Assembly: GCA_008692225.1 (NCBI GenBank) | Contig: VICG01000007.1 | Location: 1,213,501-1,277,500 of the forward strand | DNA length: 64,000 nt | Direction: 5' to 3' | Origin: Monilinia fructicola | Taxonomy: Eukaryota; Ascomycota; Leotiomycetes; Helotiales; Sclerotiniaceae | In this document: positions 23,861 through 35,875 of the stretch, in pieces | Position numbering within the stretch: position 1 is the first letter of the stretch | How the letters are laid out: the number at the start of each line of letters is the position of its first letter | The notes under the pieces: model-generated | What the model was told of the DNA's origin: nothing | What the model saw: the letters and a program-made list of their open reading frames with translations, nothing else | Databases searched by the model: none | Translations under genes and position numbers: made by a program

Positions 23861-23910
23861 TGTACTGTACTGTATTGTACTGTATTGTACTGTACTGTAC
23901 TGCACTGTAC
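23861..23910 (+). repeat. TGTAC pentamer tandem repeat
   Basis: About ten copies of TGTAC with TGTAT and TGCAC variants. A few tens of bases downstream come CTACCTACAC units (about 23958-23985). All are within the same divergent promoter region. Confidence 0.85.
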
Positions 23911-24724
23911 GGAGTAGTGTAGAATTAATAATAATACAGTAGTCGTGTCTATCTGTGTACCTACCTACACCTACCTACACCTACTGTATGTAATACAGTA
24001 GTCAGTTCCAACTTCCAAGCTGGGATTGGAATGAATGCAATATATGGAAAATGGTCCGACAATAAAATCCAAATCATCTGATTGGATGAATATCATGTGA
24101 TCTTTCTTAGCTTCATAATTGATCTAATCTGATTCGCTCTCCGCATTTACTATATTAAGTCTACTGTATAACCCCACGAGGGAATGTGATACCCCCCCCA
24201 CCTTCCTTGATGCAATGCCGCCTCTTACTGCAATAATTCAAAATGGCCGGAAAAGTCTTTTGCCGTCGATAAACTTCTATCAACGACTGTAATAATATGT
24301 TCCCGTGCAAAGTCCCCGGATTACGCCCCGCACTTTTACACAGTAGATTGTCAGTAATACAGTAGTAAAGACAGTAACTGCTTTGAAACTAGTACCAATG
24401 ACCCTTCCTCCCCCCCCCCCGCCAATGGCGCTTTCATGACGAAAATGTTCCAAAAGAATTAACAGAGCAAAACTTCTGTCGAGAAGATAATCCTTCACTA
24501 CCTTACCGTCTTGCCGAACAAAAAATCAGCTCATTGTCAAGAGAAGTCGTTACGAGATTCCAATTCTAGATTCTAGATTTGACTCCTTGTATTCATTCAT
24601 ACATCTTGATTGATCGATTGATCGATTGATTGTTGGATTGTCGGATTGTCGGATTGTTGGATCGTTGGATCGTATGTTCAAGAACTTGTTTGTCCGTCGA
24701 CTTTTCCCTCTACAACCGAGAAGA

Positions 24725-26007
24725 ATGCTTCATCATTTGATGGTGGGAACTTGGACCCCTCCAGGTGCAATTTTTACCATCGAGTTTGATGATGAAGCAT
24801 TGACTTTGAAATTGCTCAAGAGAACTCCAATTCCTGAAGATGAGCCAATTTCGTGGATGACTTTTGACGTGAGTTGTGATTCCTGTGCGACGAGAGAGAA
24901 TTCTTTGCGCTGGCAGCATGCTCACTGAATCCCTTCATTTGTAGCATGCGAGGAAGAATATATATGGAGCTTCAATGAAAAAATGGTCGAGTCATTCTGT
25001 GGCAAGTCCAGCGGAGATCCAGCATATCACGTCGCATCCCATGTCCCATGATCGTGAGTAATTTCGACCATTGATAGTTCTTTCAAAAGCCTGCTAACAC
25101 CATCTGGAAACAGCCTCTGCAGCAAAATCTGATACCAGAACCAGAGCGATTTTCTGCTTGGCATCAAATAAGCCACCTTACAATGTTTATGGCAATCCCT
25201 TTTATGAGCATGCTGGACACGGCAATGTTTTCTCGGTCGATGAGAATGGCGCATTGAAGGAGAACATTCAGAACTATGAATATAGTCCCGGATCGGCAAT
25301 ACATGGCATGGTTTTTGATGCAGAAGAGAATTATCTTTACTCTGCAGACATGTGGGGGACAAAGTATGGACACATCAAAAGGATAGCCAGACTGGCTTAC
25401 TTGAATTGGTGGGAAGTGTGGATGCGCCAAAGAAGGGAGACCATCCTAGATGGGTGGAGATACATCCAAATGGGAGGTATCTTTACGTCTTGAATGAGGC
25501 AGGAAACAACTTGGCAGTTTATGTCATTGATGAGAAAACCCATCTGCCAGTATTCACAAATATCACGTACCCTTTGGTACCTCCAGGTATGCAGTTGCCC
25601 CCCCATGACCGCGCACACTTTTCCCGCTTAGCAGCTGATAAATGAGAATAGGGGTTCCAAATTTGAAGTTATATAGATCGGACGTTGTCTCCATATCACA
25701 TAGCGGTAAATATCTCTTTGCGACATCACGATCCAACGACTTCAAGGTCACCGGCTACATAGCAGCTTTCAAACTCGGACCAGCTGGAAACATTGAAAGA
25801 CAAATATGTTTGAATCCGACACCAACAAGTGGAGGTCATTCAAACGCGGTTAGCCCTTGTCCTTGGAGTGATGAATGGTTGGCATTGACGGATGATCAAG
25901 ATGGTGGATTCGAAATATATAGATGGCATGAGGAGTTTTTGTATAGAGTTGCGAGAATTGATATTCCGGAACCTGGTTTTGGTATGAATGCTATTTGGTA
26001 TGATTAA
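24725..26007 (+). CDS. 3-carboxy-cis,cis-muconate cyclase-like lactonase, one frameshift
   Basis: Seven-bladed beta-propeller enzyme of the protocatechuate branch of the 3-oxoadipate pathway, closing carboxymuconate to a lactone. The start at 24725 gives MLHHLMVGTWTPPGAIFT, matching the usual N-terminus. Exons inferred: 24725-24868, 24945-25053, 25114-25586, 25652-26007; introns 60-76 nt with a CTAAC branch site in the second. Family motifs: SHPMSHD, YVLNEAGNNLAVY, HPRWVEIHPNGRYLY, and DEWLALTDDQDGG near the end. A single base is missing in the G run at 25354-25358; restoring it gives one 360-residue frame through all four exons. Neighbours are a ring-cleavage dioxygenase and an enol-lactonase, so the three genes likely act in sequence. 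Confidence 0.82.
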
Positions 26008-26535
26008 TAGAATATAAATGGACGATACCCAGCATACTTAGGTATCCACACTGTAGGTAGATTGTAAGATATAGTATCGAAATAGATATTCCATGAGTCC
26101 ACTAATGGAGTTAAAGTATGATTTTGATGCCTTAGGTATTTCAAGGCATGAATTTATGTTCAAGCTTACCCCCCTTCATGAGGCTCCATTCCACTGGAAA
26201 AAGCCGGAGAAGCTTCCCGAGCCAAACACTACCGGGTTTCTAGCCGCTCTCTATCCAGCTACGCGACTCGATAAAATGGGGGCACTATTGTGTGCCAATG
26301 TGTGGTGAACAAAGATGGAGGGGTAGATATGATTGTGTGCAACGGCTAAGCCTTCTGCCCTCTTAATCCTCTCTTCCCCGTCCGCCATGCGTAATCACTC
26401 CAAAGCCTCTATCTGGAATCCTCTCATCAACACCATTCCCTCTCTTTACCCAAACGATTGATTCCATAATTGAGCCAGGTGTATTGAATATTCCAATCCC
26501 TTCAACCGTTCCAACTCCCTACTCATCAGCTCAAT

Positions 26536-28202
26536 ATGGCACCCATACCCGGCCTCCTCTATGTTACCATGCAACCTCAAGAATCGCTCCCTGATTCTCA
26601 ATGGCACGATTGGTACAATAACGAACATGGACCTCTAAGATTGAGACTTCCCTTTATCACAAATGGCTTCCGTTACCGTGCAACTGATATATCAGCGTCC
26701 AATCCTGCCTCTCCATCTCACCCGGAATGGATGGCCTTGTATGATGTTACAGACATGGCAGGCATGAACACCGAAACCTACCTGCGACTTCGGGGCCCTG
26801 AGGTGAAGACCGAGAGAGAAAAGGAAACCATGGCACAGATCAAGGTGGACAGGAAATTATATGATTACATCAGTGGCAGGGAAATAGACGGATATAAGAA
26901 GGTGGAGGAAGTGGGGTACGATGAGGGGAACTACGTAGTTGCTTTCACAGTGGAAGTCAATGAGGAATTCGACGAAGAGTACAATAAGTGGATGGAAGAG
27001 GAGCATTTGCCAATGCTTGCTAAGGTTCCAGGTTGGAGACGCTCGAGGCGTTTTGTGACGAGCAGCATACTTGGAGGAAAAGAAGGAAAAGAATATTTAA
27101 ACATCCACGAGTATGCGCCTGAAAATGGGGTATCGGGGGAAGCCTTCCAAGCCGCGATATCGACGGAATGGTCGAAGAAGCTCCTAGCAACTGCTTTGAA
27201 AAGCAAAAAGGTCAGGCACTACGATTTATACTACACATTCGGTGCCGCCTCCCGAGACATCTCCAACTTCTCCAGATCGTATTCAACGAGCTGGCGATCG
27301 ATTGACGGGAAGACAAACACCGGGTCGAACACCATCGCAGAGGGTGGAGTGATTGAGTCATACATCACAACACCAGACGGAGTAGATCTGGCATACCGAC
27401 TGGAAGGATCCCCCGACCCAACCGCCCCTCTCATCATCCTCAGCAACTCCATCCTCGTCACCTACTCCATCTGGACCCCCTTCATCCAAGCATTCCTCGC
27501 CTCGCCCACCGGCAAAAACTACCGCATCCTCCGCTACAACACCCGCGGCCGCACATCAAACCCCGGCGCTCAACCCATCAACATCGACCTCCTCGCCTCC
27601 GACATCATCCACATCCTCGACACCCTCCGCGTCCCCAAGGCCGCCTGTCTCATCGGCGTCTCCCTCGGCGGTGTCACCGTTCTCAACACGGCGCTCAAGT
27701 ACCCCCATCGCATCAACGCCTTTATATCCTGCGACACCAATGCCTTTGCGCCGCCCTCCAACCCCCAAGCCTGGATGAGCGCGTCGCGCTGTCCGCCGCC
27801 GAAGCCGCAAAGTCCCCCACCGGTGAACGGATTGTCGGATCCGAGCTGGCGGAGATCACGACGCGTCGCTGGTTCGTGGCCGCGAACTACGAGAATGAGG
27901 CTCTGAAGCAGAGGTTTGAGGATGTCAAGAGGCAGGTCGAGGAAAATAGCTTTGAGGGTTTCCAAAAGGGCGTCAAGGCCCTGTACCAGTATGATATCCG
28001 AGAAGACATGAAGAAGCCCGGGGTAGACAAGGGCCTCTTTGTCGTTGGGGGCAGCGATGGCGTCTTGCCGAAGACGATGAGGGAGATGGCGGGCAGTTAT
28101 GGGCGGGGTGTGGATTGTAAGGTTATCGAGGGCGCGGGCCATTTGCCCATGGTCGAGAAGCCAGAGGAGTTTGCTGATGTGGTAGCTACGTTTTTGGGTT
28201 GA
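26536..28202 (+). CDS. Fusion of double EthD-like barrel with 3-oxoadipate enol-lactonase, one frameshift
   Basis: Single exon. Residues 1 to about 235 hold two repeats of a dimeric alpha/beta-barrel of EthD type, each with a W..WYNNEHGP / YNKWMEEEHLPML signature. Residues from about 275 form an alpha/beta hydrolase of the PcaD (3-oxoadipate enol-lactonase) type. The nucleophile is Ser 376 in GVSLGG; the acid is probably Asp in GGSDGVLP, and the His is in GAGHLPMVEKPEEF. One base is missing at about 27773 (TGGAT should read TGGGAT); adding it joins AWDERVALSAAEAAK and gives 555 residues. The linker has no stop or splice signal, so the two domains look genuinely joined. It lies about 530 bp after the cyclase on the same strand. 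The barrel may bind or isomerise an intermediate of the same pathway; that is inference. Confidence 0.8.
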
Positions 28203-28225
28203 TGGGGATAGTTATGCTCTTGTTT

Positions 28226-28410
28226 ATACCAATCAATCGATCGATCAATCGATCAATCAATCAATTTTGAGATTGCCCATCTCCTTACTTATCTTTGTCG
28301 GTGTGAGTGTGAGTGTGAGTGTGAGTCTTTGACCGTGTTCCGAGCAATGTGTGTGAAATATCAATGAGTATATGCAAGGGAGGTATTATCATCATTATTA
28401 TCATTATTAT
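28226..28410 (+). repeat. Cluster of short tandem repeats downstream of the lactonase
   Basis: AATCGATC/ATCAATC units at about 28230-28263, GTGTGA units at 28298-28326 and ATTATC units near 28387-28412. The remaining bases up to 28829 carry no gene. Confidence 0.75.
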
Positions 28411-28829
28411 TCAAGGGGGCTATCGTCATCGTGATGCATGAAAATAAACAGCGAGCCATGCCCATCCCACCAATCTCAGTTAATCTCCCGCCACACGACG
28501 AGGAATGCAGACGATGTAAAGAGAGGAATCACGATCCTCCAGAGAAGCCAACGCGTATTTGTTCATGCACCATTGTAAGATGTACGTCTGGTTTATTATC
28601 TACGTAGCGATCCACTGGATTGCCAAAATACGAGCGAGTATATATCGAGCTTCCTAGAAACACAGCATGCATCCATGCAACCATGCATGCATCCATCATT
28701 CCTTCCGTCTCCCGATGCCACGATCCACACGAATAGCTGCAATGAGAAGCCGAAAGGGTTTTGCGAAGAGAACAAGCCAAGAAGTTGCTGGGTGTGATAT
28801 CTGTCCTGCCATCGCTTGTGCTTGTTTGT

Positions 28830-31800
28830 TCATCGCGAGTACCTGGCGGGAGTTTTGGTCGTTCTGCGCGTTCTTCTTACCCCTTCCGACCCTCCGTCTT
28901 CATCGTCCTCCGCCCCTCCCATCTCGACATCTGAGGCCGCGTGGCCGATGAATGTTTCGTCATCTTCGTCGCTGTCTTGTATCGTGTCAGGATGGAGGGT
29001 TGGGCCATCATCCATCATCTCATCACCATCACCGTCACCATCACCATTGCCATTCCCATCGACGTTCTTAGGCTCTTGAGACGCCAACGCACTCGATGAT
29101 CCCACCTTCTTAACTGCCTTTCCCCTCGGTCTCCCCCTCTGCGAGCCCTTCTTCCTCTTCGCCGTACCTCCACCCTCCAACTGCTCGACAATCTCGCGAA
29201 GCTCTTTCCTCCTAGCACCCCTTTTACCCCCTAACCCATCCAATTCCGCGAGGGCCTTCTCTCCAGTAACGACTCCCTTATTAGTCTTCGGCATCTTAAG
29301 TTTGCCGTCCCCGATTTTCTTGTCCAAACCTTGGACCTCTGCAAATTTCTTGCCGTAGTTGAAGAATAATTCTTCCCCAATCTTGATATCTCGACTAGCT
29401 CTGAACGCAATCCTATGCTCTCCATTAACCAACAGGATCCTAGCGATGCAATTCTGTCCATCGGCCTCCGTCTCCGCGTGGTTAATAAACCGCGCCTTGT
29501 TTCCCAGTCGCGTGGCATCTATCACCCATTCCTTGTTTAGATCGAACAGAAAACTCGGGTCTTCGTCATTGTGAATGAGTCTTCTGCGTTCAGCTTCGTT
29601 GATGGAGATGACTTCCCCAACATATTCCACCAGGAAATCTCCCTTCTTGACGGGCTCCACGGTGAAAAGGCCAAAGCCCACGCCTTGCAGTTGAGACTTT
29701 CCAAGTGCGAGTTTTTTGTTGACCCCACGCTGCAGAGCTATGTTCTGACAACCGTTCTGGAATAATCGTTCCTTGAACCGATTTTGTGCTCGAATGCGAG
29801 GAATTGCACCACAGCTATCGCACTGGTCACCACATTCGCGATTCATCTGAATGCAAATGCAGGTATCAGAGATGCAAGCAAGACCGTCGGCATGGCATGA
29901 ACAACCGGCAAATCGTCGTCCACAGTCATCTGGGCAACCGCAGAACTGTTCACAAGGGAGAGTGTTGATGACGCAGTAGCAGTTCATCTCGCGACGACAA
30001 GGGCCGTCGTGCACGCAGGGAACGGATTGAACACGCTGATCATGCATGTGCGCGATAGTGTCATCTTGCCAGCCCGGTTTGAGACCGCGATTTCTTGGCA
30101 CTGCTTTAGGATCGTACCATCCTACTGGTTCGCATTTTCGCCGTTTGGTGACGATGAGGTTCCTGGTAGCGGGGGGTTTGTCCTCAAGGCTGAGGATTTT
30201 GATATAGATCTGCCAGCATGGTTTATCGATAATATCTACTATACTGCATGGTCTGTGGGGTTTGGCTATTGATAGCATCCTTTTAAGCTCCTTTTCCTCT
30301 TCATCAGTCCAGGTGAAATTCACCCATTCAGACCTTCCGCGATAACACTCATCACCACATTCTTCTACGGTATCTATATCGGTGTTCCAGTTCTCCGGAT
30401 GCCAGTACTTGTTCGGTTTGTTGTTATTGTTATTGCGAGCATTATACTTCCGAAATGCATCTGGGTAGTGCATGATAAATCTCTCCCACACATATTCCCA
30501 ATCTGACTTTTTTGATGACCGAGCAGGAGAAGAAGCAGGCGAGGAACCATCATCAGGGATATCCTTGTGAACCTTCCGAAGATTGTATTCACCATGAGTT
30601 GTGCAGGCGGCTGCATGACAGATTAGACAGTGAAATTGTGACATTGTCTCCAGTGGGTCTGGGGGAGGCGGTTGATAGCCGGATCGCTCATATAATTGAG
30701 CTTTCGAAGATTCCACCAATTCTTTGAATCGTGATTTGGACAGGACGACATCTTCCATGCTGATATTCCAAGCTTCGGTCATTTTCTCGGATATCCGCTT
30801 CATCGTCTCATATAGTTCTCCAGACAAAGGACCACCAAGTGTTTTAAGGACCAAATTTTTCTCCCTCGTAGAGTATGACAACTTTCCAGACTGGTGTCCC
30901 AAGAGATATCGAATGAGCGCATATCTATCACAGTTATCATATCCTAGGTTCTCTAAAAAGGCATCTAACTGCCGATCGAGCTGGGATATCAGTTCCCTCT
31001 CTCGAGGATCATCTTCTGCCTCCGCGTAAGCCGCGTTTAGGTCTTGACGGTACTTATCCATAGATGTATGATCATCGACCAATGGGATATATCGAAGTTT
31101 TTCATCATCTCCGGTGAGATGGTTCCTTATTACATTGGTGTGATGGGTATAGCTTGGTGTTCGCTCTACACCACCATCTCCAACTACTACTGGCTCAACG
31201 TAAATTTGGTTTTTCGTTTTCTTGTTGGTCTAATTGTGATTAACATAGAATACACTAATTGGAGACTTTAGCACTTACTCGTAGGTTCAATTTTACGGCA
31301 CCCTCAGTATTCGCATCTGCCGCTTTCATAGATGCAAATGGGCTTTCGTCATCCAAGAAATCGTTATTCTTCGCTGTTTGCGCGCGCACCTGGCGTTTTT
31401 CCAGAAGATTTCTAACGCTTCGGCCACGATCTTCCATCATGGCCACCTCAACGTTCGCTAGACTTCTTTGAATATCGTCCGTTGAAGGTTCTGGGCGTAC
31501 TATTTGAGATGACTCATCACGGATTGAAGATTTTTCGATGGACAGAGGATGCATTTGAACTTCCCACCGACCACGTCCTTCTTCCCCAGGTTTTTTGAGG
31601 AGGGAAGATGAAGCAGAGCGAACGGACGATCGTTCTGAGATGAAGCGTATGTTTGAGTCTTCGCACCTTTTCCGTTTTCTAGTAGGGAACGCCTGGATAT
31701 CATCATTATCATCATCAGCACTTTCGTCTTCTATACCTTTATCTTGTGTAGCAATGGATTTTTGGAGCTTCTGTTGCTCCCAGGCTAGTCCACGTCTTGC

Positions 31801-33183
31801 ACCGCCATGATTCCCCTTCTTCTGGTAAGGGACCCTAGAAGCTTCGAAATTGTCAGCACCACTCGGAATTTCATCATTTATGATCTCGCCATCAGCATGA
31901 TCGGAGTTTTCATTCCCACCTGGCTGCGAAATCGCTCTTGATATTACATTATCCCCATTATCATCCTTACGACTTTTGCTGGAGTTCCCATTGTTCTCTG
32001 GTCCCGGATTATTATGCTCCGCTTCTGTCTCCATGACTTTACGAGGGATTGCAGGGACTTCTCTTGATGTGGATGAATTTGAGTCCTTATCTTCCCTCTC
32101 TTTCAATTTAGAATGCCCTGGCTCTTCTTCCATACGAAGTTTTAACAAAAGATCCTTGCTCATTTGTGAGTCAAGCTCCCTAGGGGCTTCAGTATCATTT
32201 TCACTTCTAGTTCCATCATTATGAAAATGAGCATGATGACCTATTGACGGAGCATTTTTCGCAGAAACTGGAGATTTTTCGATCTCCGGCGAGCTAGGAG
32301 GCTGCAATCTTTGCGTTGCTAACTTTTTAGACTCGAAATGAGCAGAAGAAATATTTGAAGCAGGGCCTTTGCTAGGATATGTGTGATTTATAGAGAGTGG
32401 TACAAGAGGGCTGGCAACAGGCTTTGTTCGTGTGACTTTACCATTGACATGAAATGGATTTAATTGCACACGGCTGGCTGCTGAAGATGTAGTAGCCTTC
32501 AAACTGGCTTGTTGGCTCATTGTCCGAGAAAGGCTTGAAGCAGATTCCGATTTTGATGAAGTTCCATGACTTTTTGATGCTTCAGGTGTTGAACTTGCTA
32601 AATTGGACCCATTACTTTGTGCCAGCTTAGAACTAACAGAAGCTGCTGATCCCGAGTTAGATCCCCCGTGTGAGACTGAACCTGTTTTGCGCGCAGTGCC
32701 TCGCCTAAGAGGAACATTGCTTTTCGTTTCCAATACGTTAGACGTTGATTTCGAAGGTGACTGTCTAGTTATAGCATTATTCCTGGAGCCGCTACGAAGC
32801 TCTTTTGATGCAGAATCTGACACATTCATGCGTGATTCGACTTCAGATTCACTATCTGAAGGAAGGCTATATATTCCTCCGTCTTGATCCGTTGGTGATT
32901 TTGCTGGTGGTTTTGGTGGGGCCTTCGCTGGAGGTTTTCCGTATGTTTTTGCTGGTGGTTTTCCTGGTCCCGGTACTTTTGCTGGCGCAGGGGGTTCATC
33001 GTCAGATGTCAACAAATCAATGATTTCCAGAGGGGGCTTCTTCTTGGCTTTCTCGTTGCGTCTTCCACGGCGCTTTTTGTCCTTAACATTATCCTCTGTG
33101 AGGTCAATGACTACAGATGAAGCCAGATTGCTCCGATTACCCATATTAGAGCGCGATGCGTTGCCACCGTTGATTCCAGACAT
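28830..33183 (-). CDS. kmt6: KMT6 / Enhancer-of-zeste type histone H3K27 methyltransferase
   Basis: Catalytic subunit of the PRC2 complex, nuclear, trimethylating H3 Lys27 to silence facultative heterochromatin. Two exons inferred: 33183-31279 and 31193-28830, with an 85-nt intron (donor GTAAGT, acceptor GAG) that keeps frame; total 1421 residues. Residues 1-635 are low complexity and rich in Ser, with two SUMO-interaction-like motifs (VVIDLTED at 24-31 and LEIIDLLTSDDE at 52-63). Exon 2 has the Cys-rich FHCLICHAAACTTHG segment, then the pre-SET CXC domain (CVHDGPC ... CGCPDDCGRRFAGC ... CGDQCDSCG). The SET domain follows with YVGEVIS, ARFINHAE and GEELFFNYG, and the protein ends in a basic/acidic tail. 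No frame errors in 4.3 kb. Splitting into two genes is possible, but the consensus donor exactly at the end of the first frame argues for one. Confidence 0.88.
31194..31278 (-). other. Intron joining the two KMT6 exons
   Basis: Begins GTAAGTGC directly after codon 635, in phase 0. The only acceptor that keeps frame with the SET-containing exon is GAG before 31193; nearby CAG and TAG acceptors would not. Exon 2 then opens PVVVGDGGVERTP before the first ATG of the shorter frame at 31082. Confidence 0.65.
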
Positions 33184-35800
33184 TTTGAGGATTTTTTTTG
33201 AGAATGGGACTGGCCTTAGATTGACCTCTTCTAGCTCTCAAGAGGATATGCTTCAATTCCTAATCCCTGAAAAGAAAAGTCTCGACACCGGCTATCCGAA
33301 TCATGGTCGTGTTACTTTTTTTTGACGTACTGTTTTGAATTGTCGCACAAGCTGTTGACAAGGCGAAGGAGAGTAATGTGATTTCATATAAAGAATTCGA
33401 AGGTGGATAACCTCAACGAATTAAAGCGAGTGGAACAAACACTATGAGTATGAGTACGATAAAATTGTATCGATAGAACGGAAACTAGAGTCGCGATGTA
33501 GAAGCTACAAGGCCGGCAATTCGTATACATCAAAAGGAGATAAACAATTGGTATAATATACGCGATCTGACCCTCTTCTTCGCGTCTCGATGCGACTATC
33601 AGTTCTATTACAAGACCGTATGTATATAGTAACTTGGACTTGAACGTTCTGAGCCGTATATTAACATTACTTCTGGTATCTCTTAGTATGAGTAAGATAG
33701 GCTGTCAATGACATGAAGATATATTCATCTCCATGAAGGTAAAGTTTTCTTGCTTGTTTGCTTGCTTGCTTGCTTGTTTGTTCGTTCGGCCGTTCGTTCG
33801 TTCGTCTTGTTCTTTTTTTTCTTTTTCAGTAAAAGTAATGAAAGCCGACGTGATAGGATGAGATGGCATTTGAGGTTAAATTATTGTTGTTTATGGCCCA
33901 ACGGTTCAACGTTGGTCTGTGAGTTGCACCGCAAATTTGAAAGTGCATTACATAAGCGAATGGATTTGGCCGAATGGTCCAACAGTCTGGAAATGGTACG
34001 GGTAAGGTCCCGGTCAGGTCCCGGTCGTTTCAACTGTTTGGGCCCTCTTATTAACAAATCCCGTCAAGAACTGATCACCTGGGCAGCTCTGGAGTCCATA
34101 ATGCTCTCTCTCCAAGTCAAATCTTGGAGCTGATCGTTACCCGTGCGTCATGAATTTGAGTACGGTTAGTTCTAACGTTCACGTTCACGTTCAACGTCTT
34201 TACTCTTGAGAATAGACAACGGTTATCTTTGAACATTCACCTGCTACATTCTTGCTGTCATCTATACCTATCTATACCTATCTATACCTATCTATACCTA
34301 TCCATATGTAGTATATATCATATCCATATCTTAGTTGCACTCCAAGTGCCGTTATTCGTTGGTTATTGTCCATTAGGTTTACCTTCTCAAGGCTTTCCTT
34401 ATCCATATTTGGTGAATCAAGATATCAATCGCAGATTGGAGATGAGTACTATGACGATATCATTGAAGGCGAATGGCCATCATGGTTGATTGATGCCCAC
34501 TGCACAAGTCAAACCAAGAGTGCCTCCATTAGTTCTATGATAGTAGTGGACTAAGTACGTACCTAGGAGGTATCAGTAAATGTATATGTTCTGATATAGG
34601 AAGTCTTCTGGCGTATCAATGCCCTTTTTACCAGCCAACTGAGCTTGAAGGAGACGACACCAGACGCCCGGGCACCTTCTATACATTCAAGACTTAGTTT
34701 TCCCCTTTCTTTCCCCGGCAGTTACCAAGAAACTTTGCGGTCATACGCAACCTAAGCATGTGGGGATGAGATCACGTGACATGTACATCCTTTCGCATCG
34801 TACCATCTTCTCTATATCTTGTATCAATCAGTACTTCATACCTGAGTAGGTGCTACCGGCTTTGACTTGACTGCCCCTGACATTTTGTATGCGACCACGC
34901 CCACTCAGAAGCTCAAGGACTAGGCGAAGTACGAGAGTAGCTACGCTACATACCTAGTAAGTTTTTAACTGGGTTGGGGATTATAACCTCAATACTCCAA
35001 TGTGGCTATTAATATCTGACACCTGAGTGCGCCGTCAAGTCTTGAAGCCTTTGGACGTTTTTCAATATTCCACTTCAGGTTTGACAATCAAACAGTCTGT
35101 CAAGCTCGATTCAAGGGTGTGCGACTCTACGTCTTGCATCGTGGAAGCACATTAATGTTATGTGGTAACCGGGTATGGACCGAAAACCGGAGAACCTTGA
35201 AAGGCCTTGCTTGCACCAGCCACCTCCATTCTTGACCTTTTTTACTGGAGTAAGGTTTGTTACTGACAATTTGACAATTCCAATGGTCCTACCGACTCCT
35301 ACGAAGTACATTCGTGGCTAATCACTCCCTCACTCCACCACATGATGTATATACTAACAATTCATTGGCCGGAAAATTATGTTAGGTTTATCCGTGATCT
35401 TGCTGGGGGAGCCCTACTGTACAGCTGTCAAGGGAATACCCACCGTCCCGATCGAAATTGTCGCCTGCCGAGCAAGGAATCTGCCAACAATTTGATTGCC
35501 ACGGAATTGTGTAGACAAACCCACGTTCGGTTTGTGGGTAGTAGTGAAAAGTTACGGCAGAACCATATTCCGGTCATTTGACAAATTAATATCGCTGTGA
35601 GATCGCCAATGTACTACCCCTCTCTGGGACCACGCTTCGGGCCAGCATCGTCCGATTCCTACTCCTCTATTGGGTAGCTTAAAAGTATGCATCTTAACTA
35701 GGTTTGTAGGGCCATCCTCGGTATACAGATGGACACCAGTTACGTGACAGCGGGTCCCTTCGATCGCAGGAATATATGAAGTCATATAACCTGGAGAGAT
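33184..35800. other. Long divergent intergenic region with tandem repeats
   Basis: No gene supported; short frames here (for example 33750-34133, +) are not recognisable. Repeats: CTTG/TTCG tetramers at about 33748-33812, GTTCAC units near 34176-34192, and four perfect copies of TCTATACCTA at 34261-34300. A TCACGTGAC palindrome is near 34773. Promoters of the KMT6-type gene (left) and the beta-galactosidase (right) should lie here. Confidence 0.6.
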
Positions 35801-35810
35801 GTATATATAG
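35801..35810 (+). promoter_or_regulatory. TATA box of the beta-galactosidase gene
   Basis: GTATATATAG lies 67-75 bp before the start codon at 35876, a usual spacing in filamentous fungi. Assigned by position only. Confidence 0.5.
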
Positions 35811-35875
35811 AGCTTGATCGTCAGTGCCGCACCCCAGAGCAAGCTGCACGACCCTCTACTAATCACATATGCGCC

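Noticed and set aside
28667..29079. Plus-strand Ser/Pro-rich frames
   Set aside because: Antisense to the acidic C-terminus of the methyltransferase.
31255..31278. Reading the upstream 642-residue frame as a separate gene
   Set aside because: A consensus donor lies exactly where it ends and an in-frame acceptor links it to the SET exon; kept as an alternative only.
33958..34045. tRNA-like stretch (GGCCGAATGGTC)
   Set aside because: No matching B box or acceptor stem; the following GGTCCCGGTCAGGTCCCGGTC is a short repeat.
33750..34133. 127-residue + frame
   Set aside because: Begins in a CTTG/TTCG microsatellite and shows no family feature.
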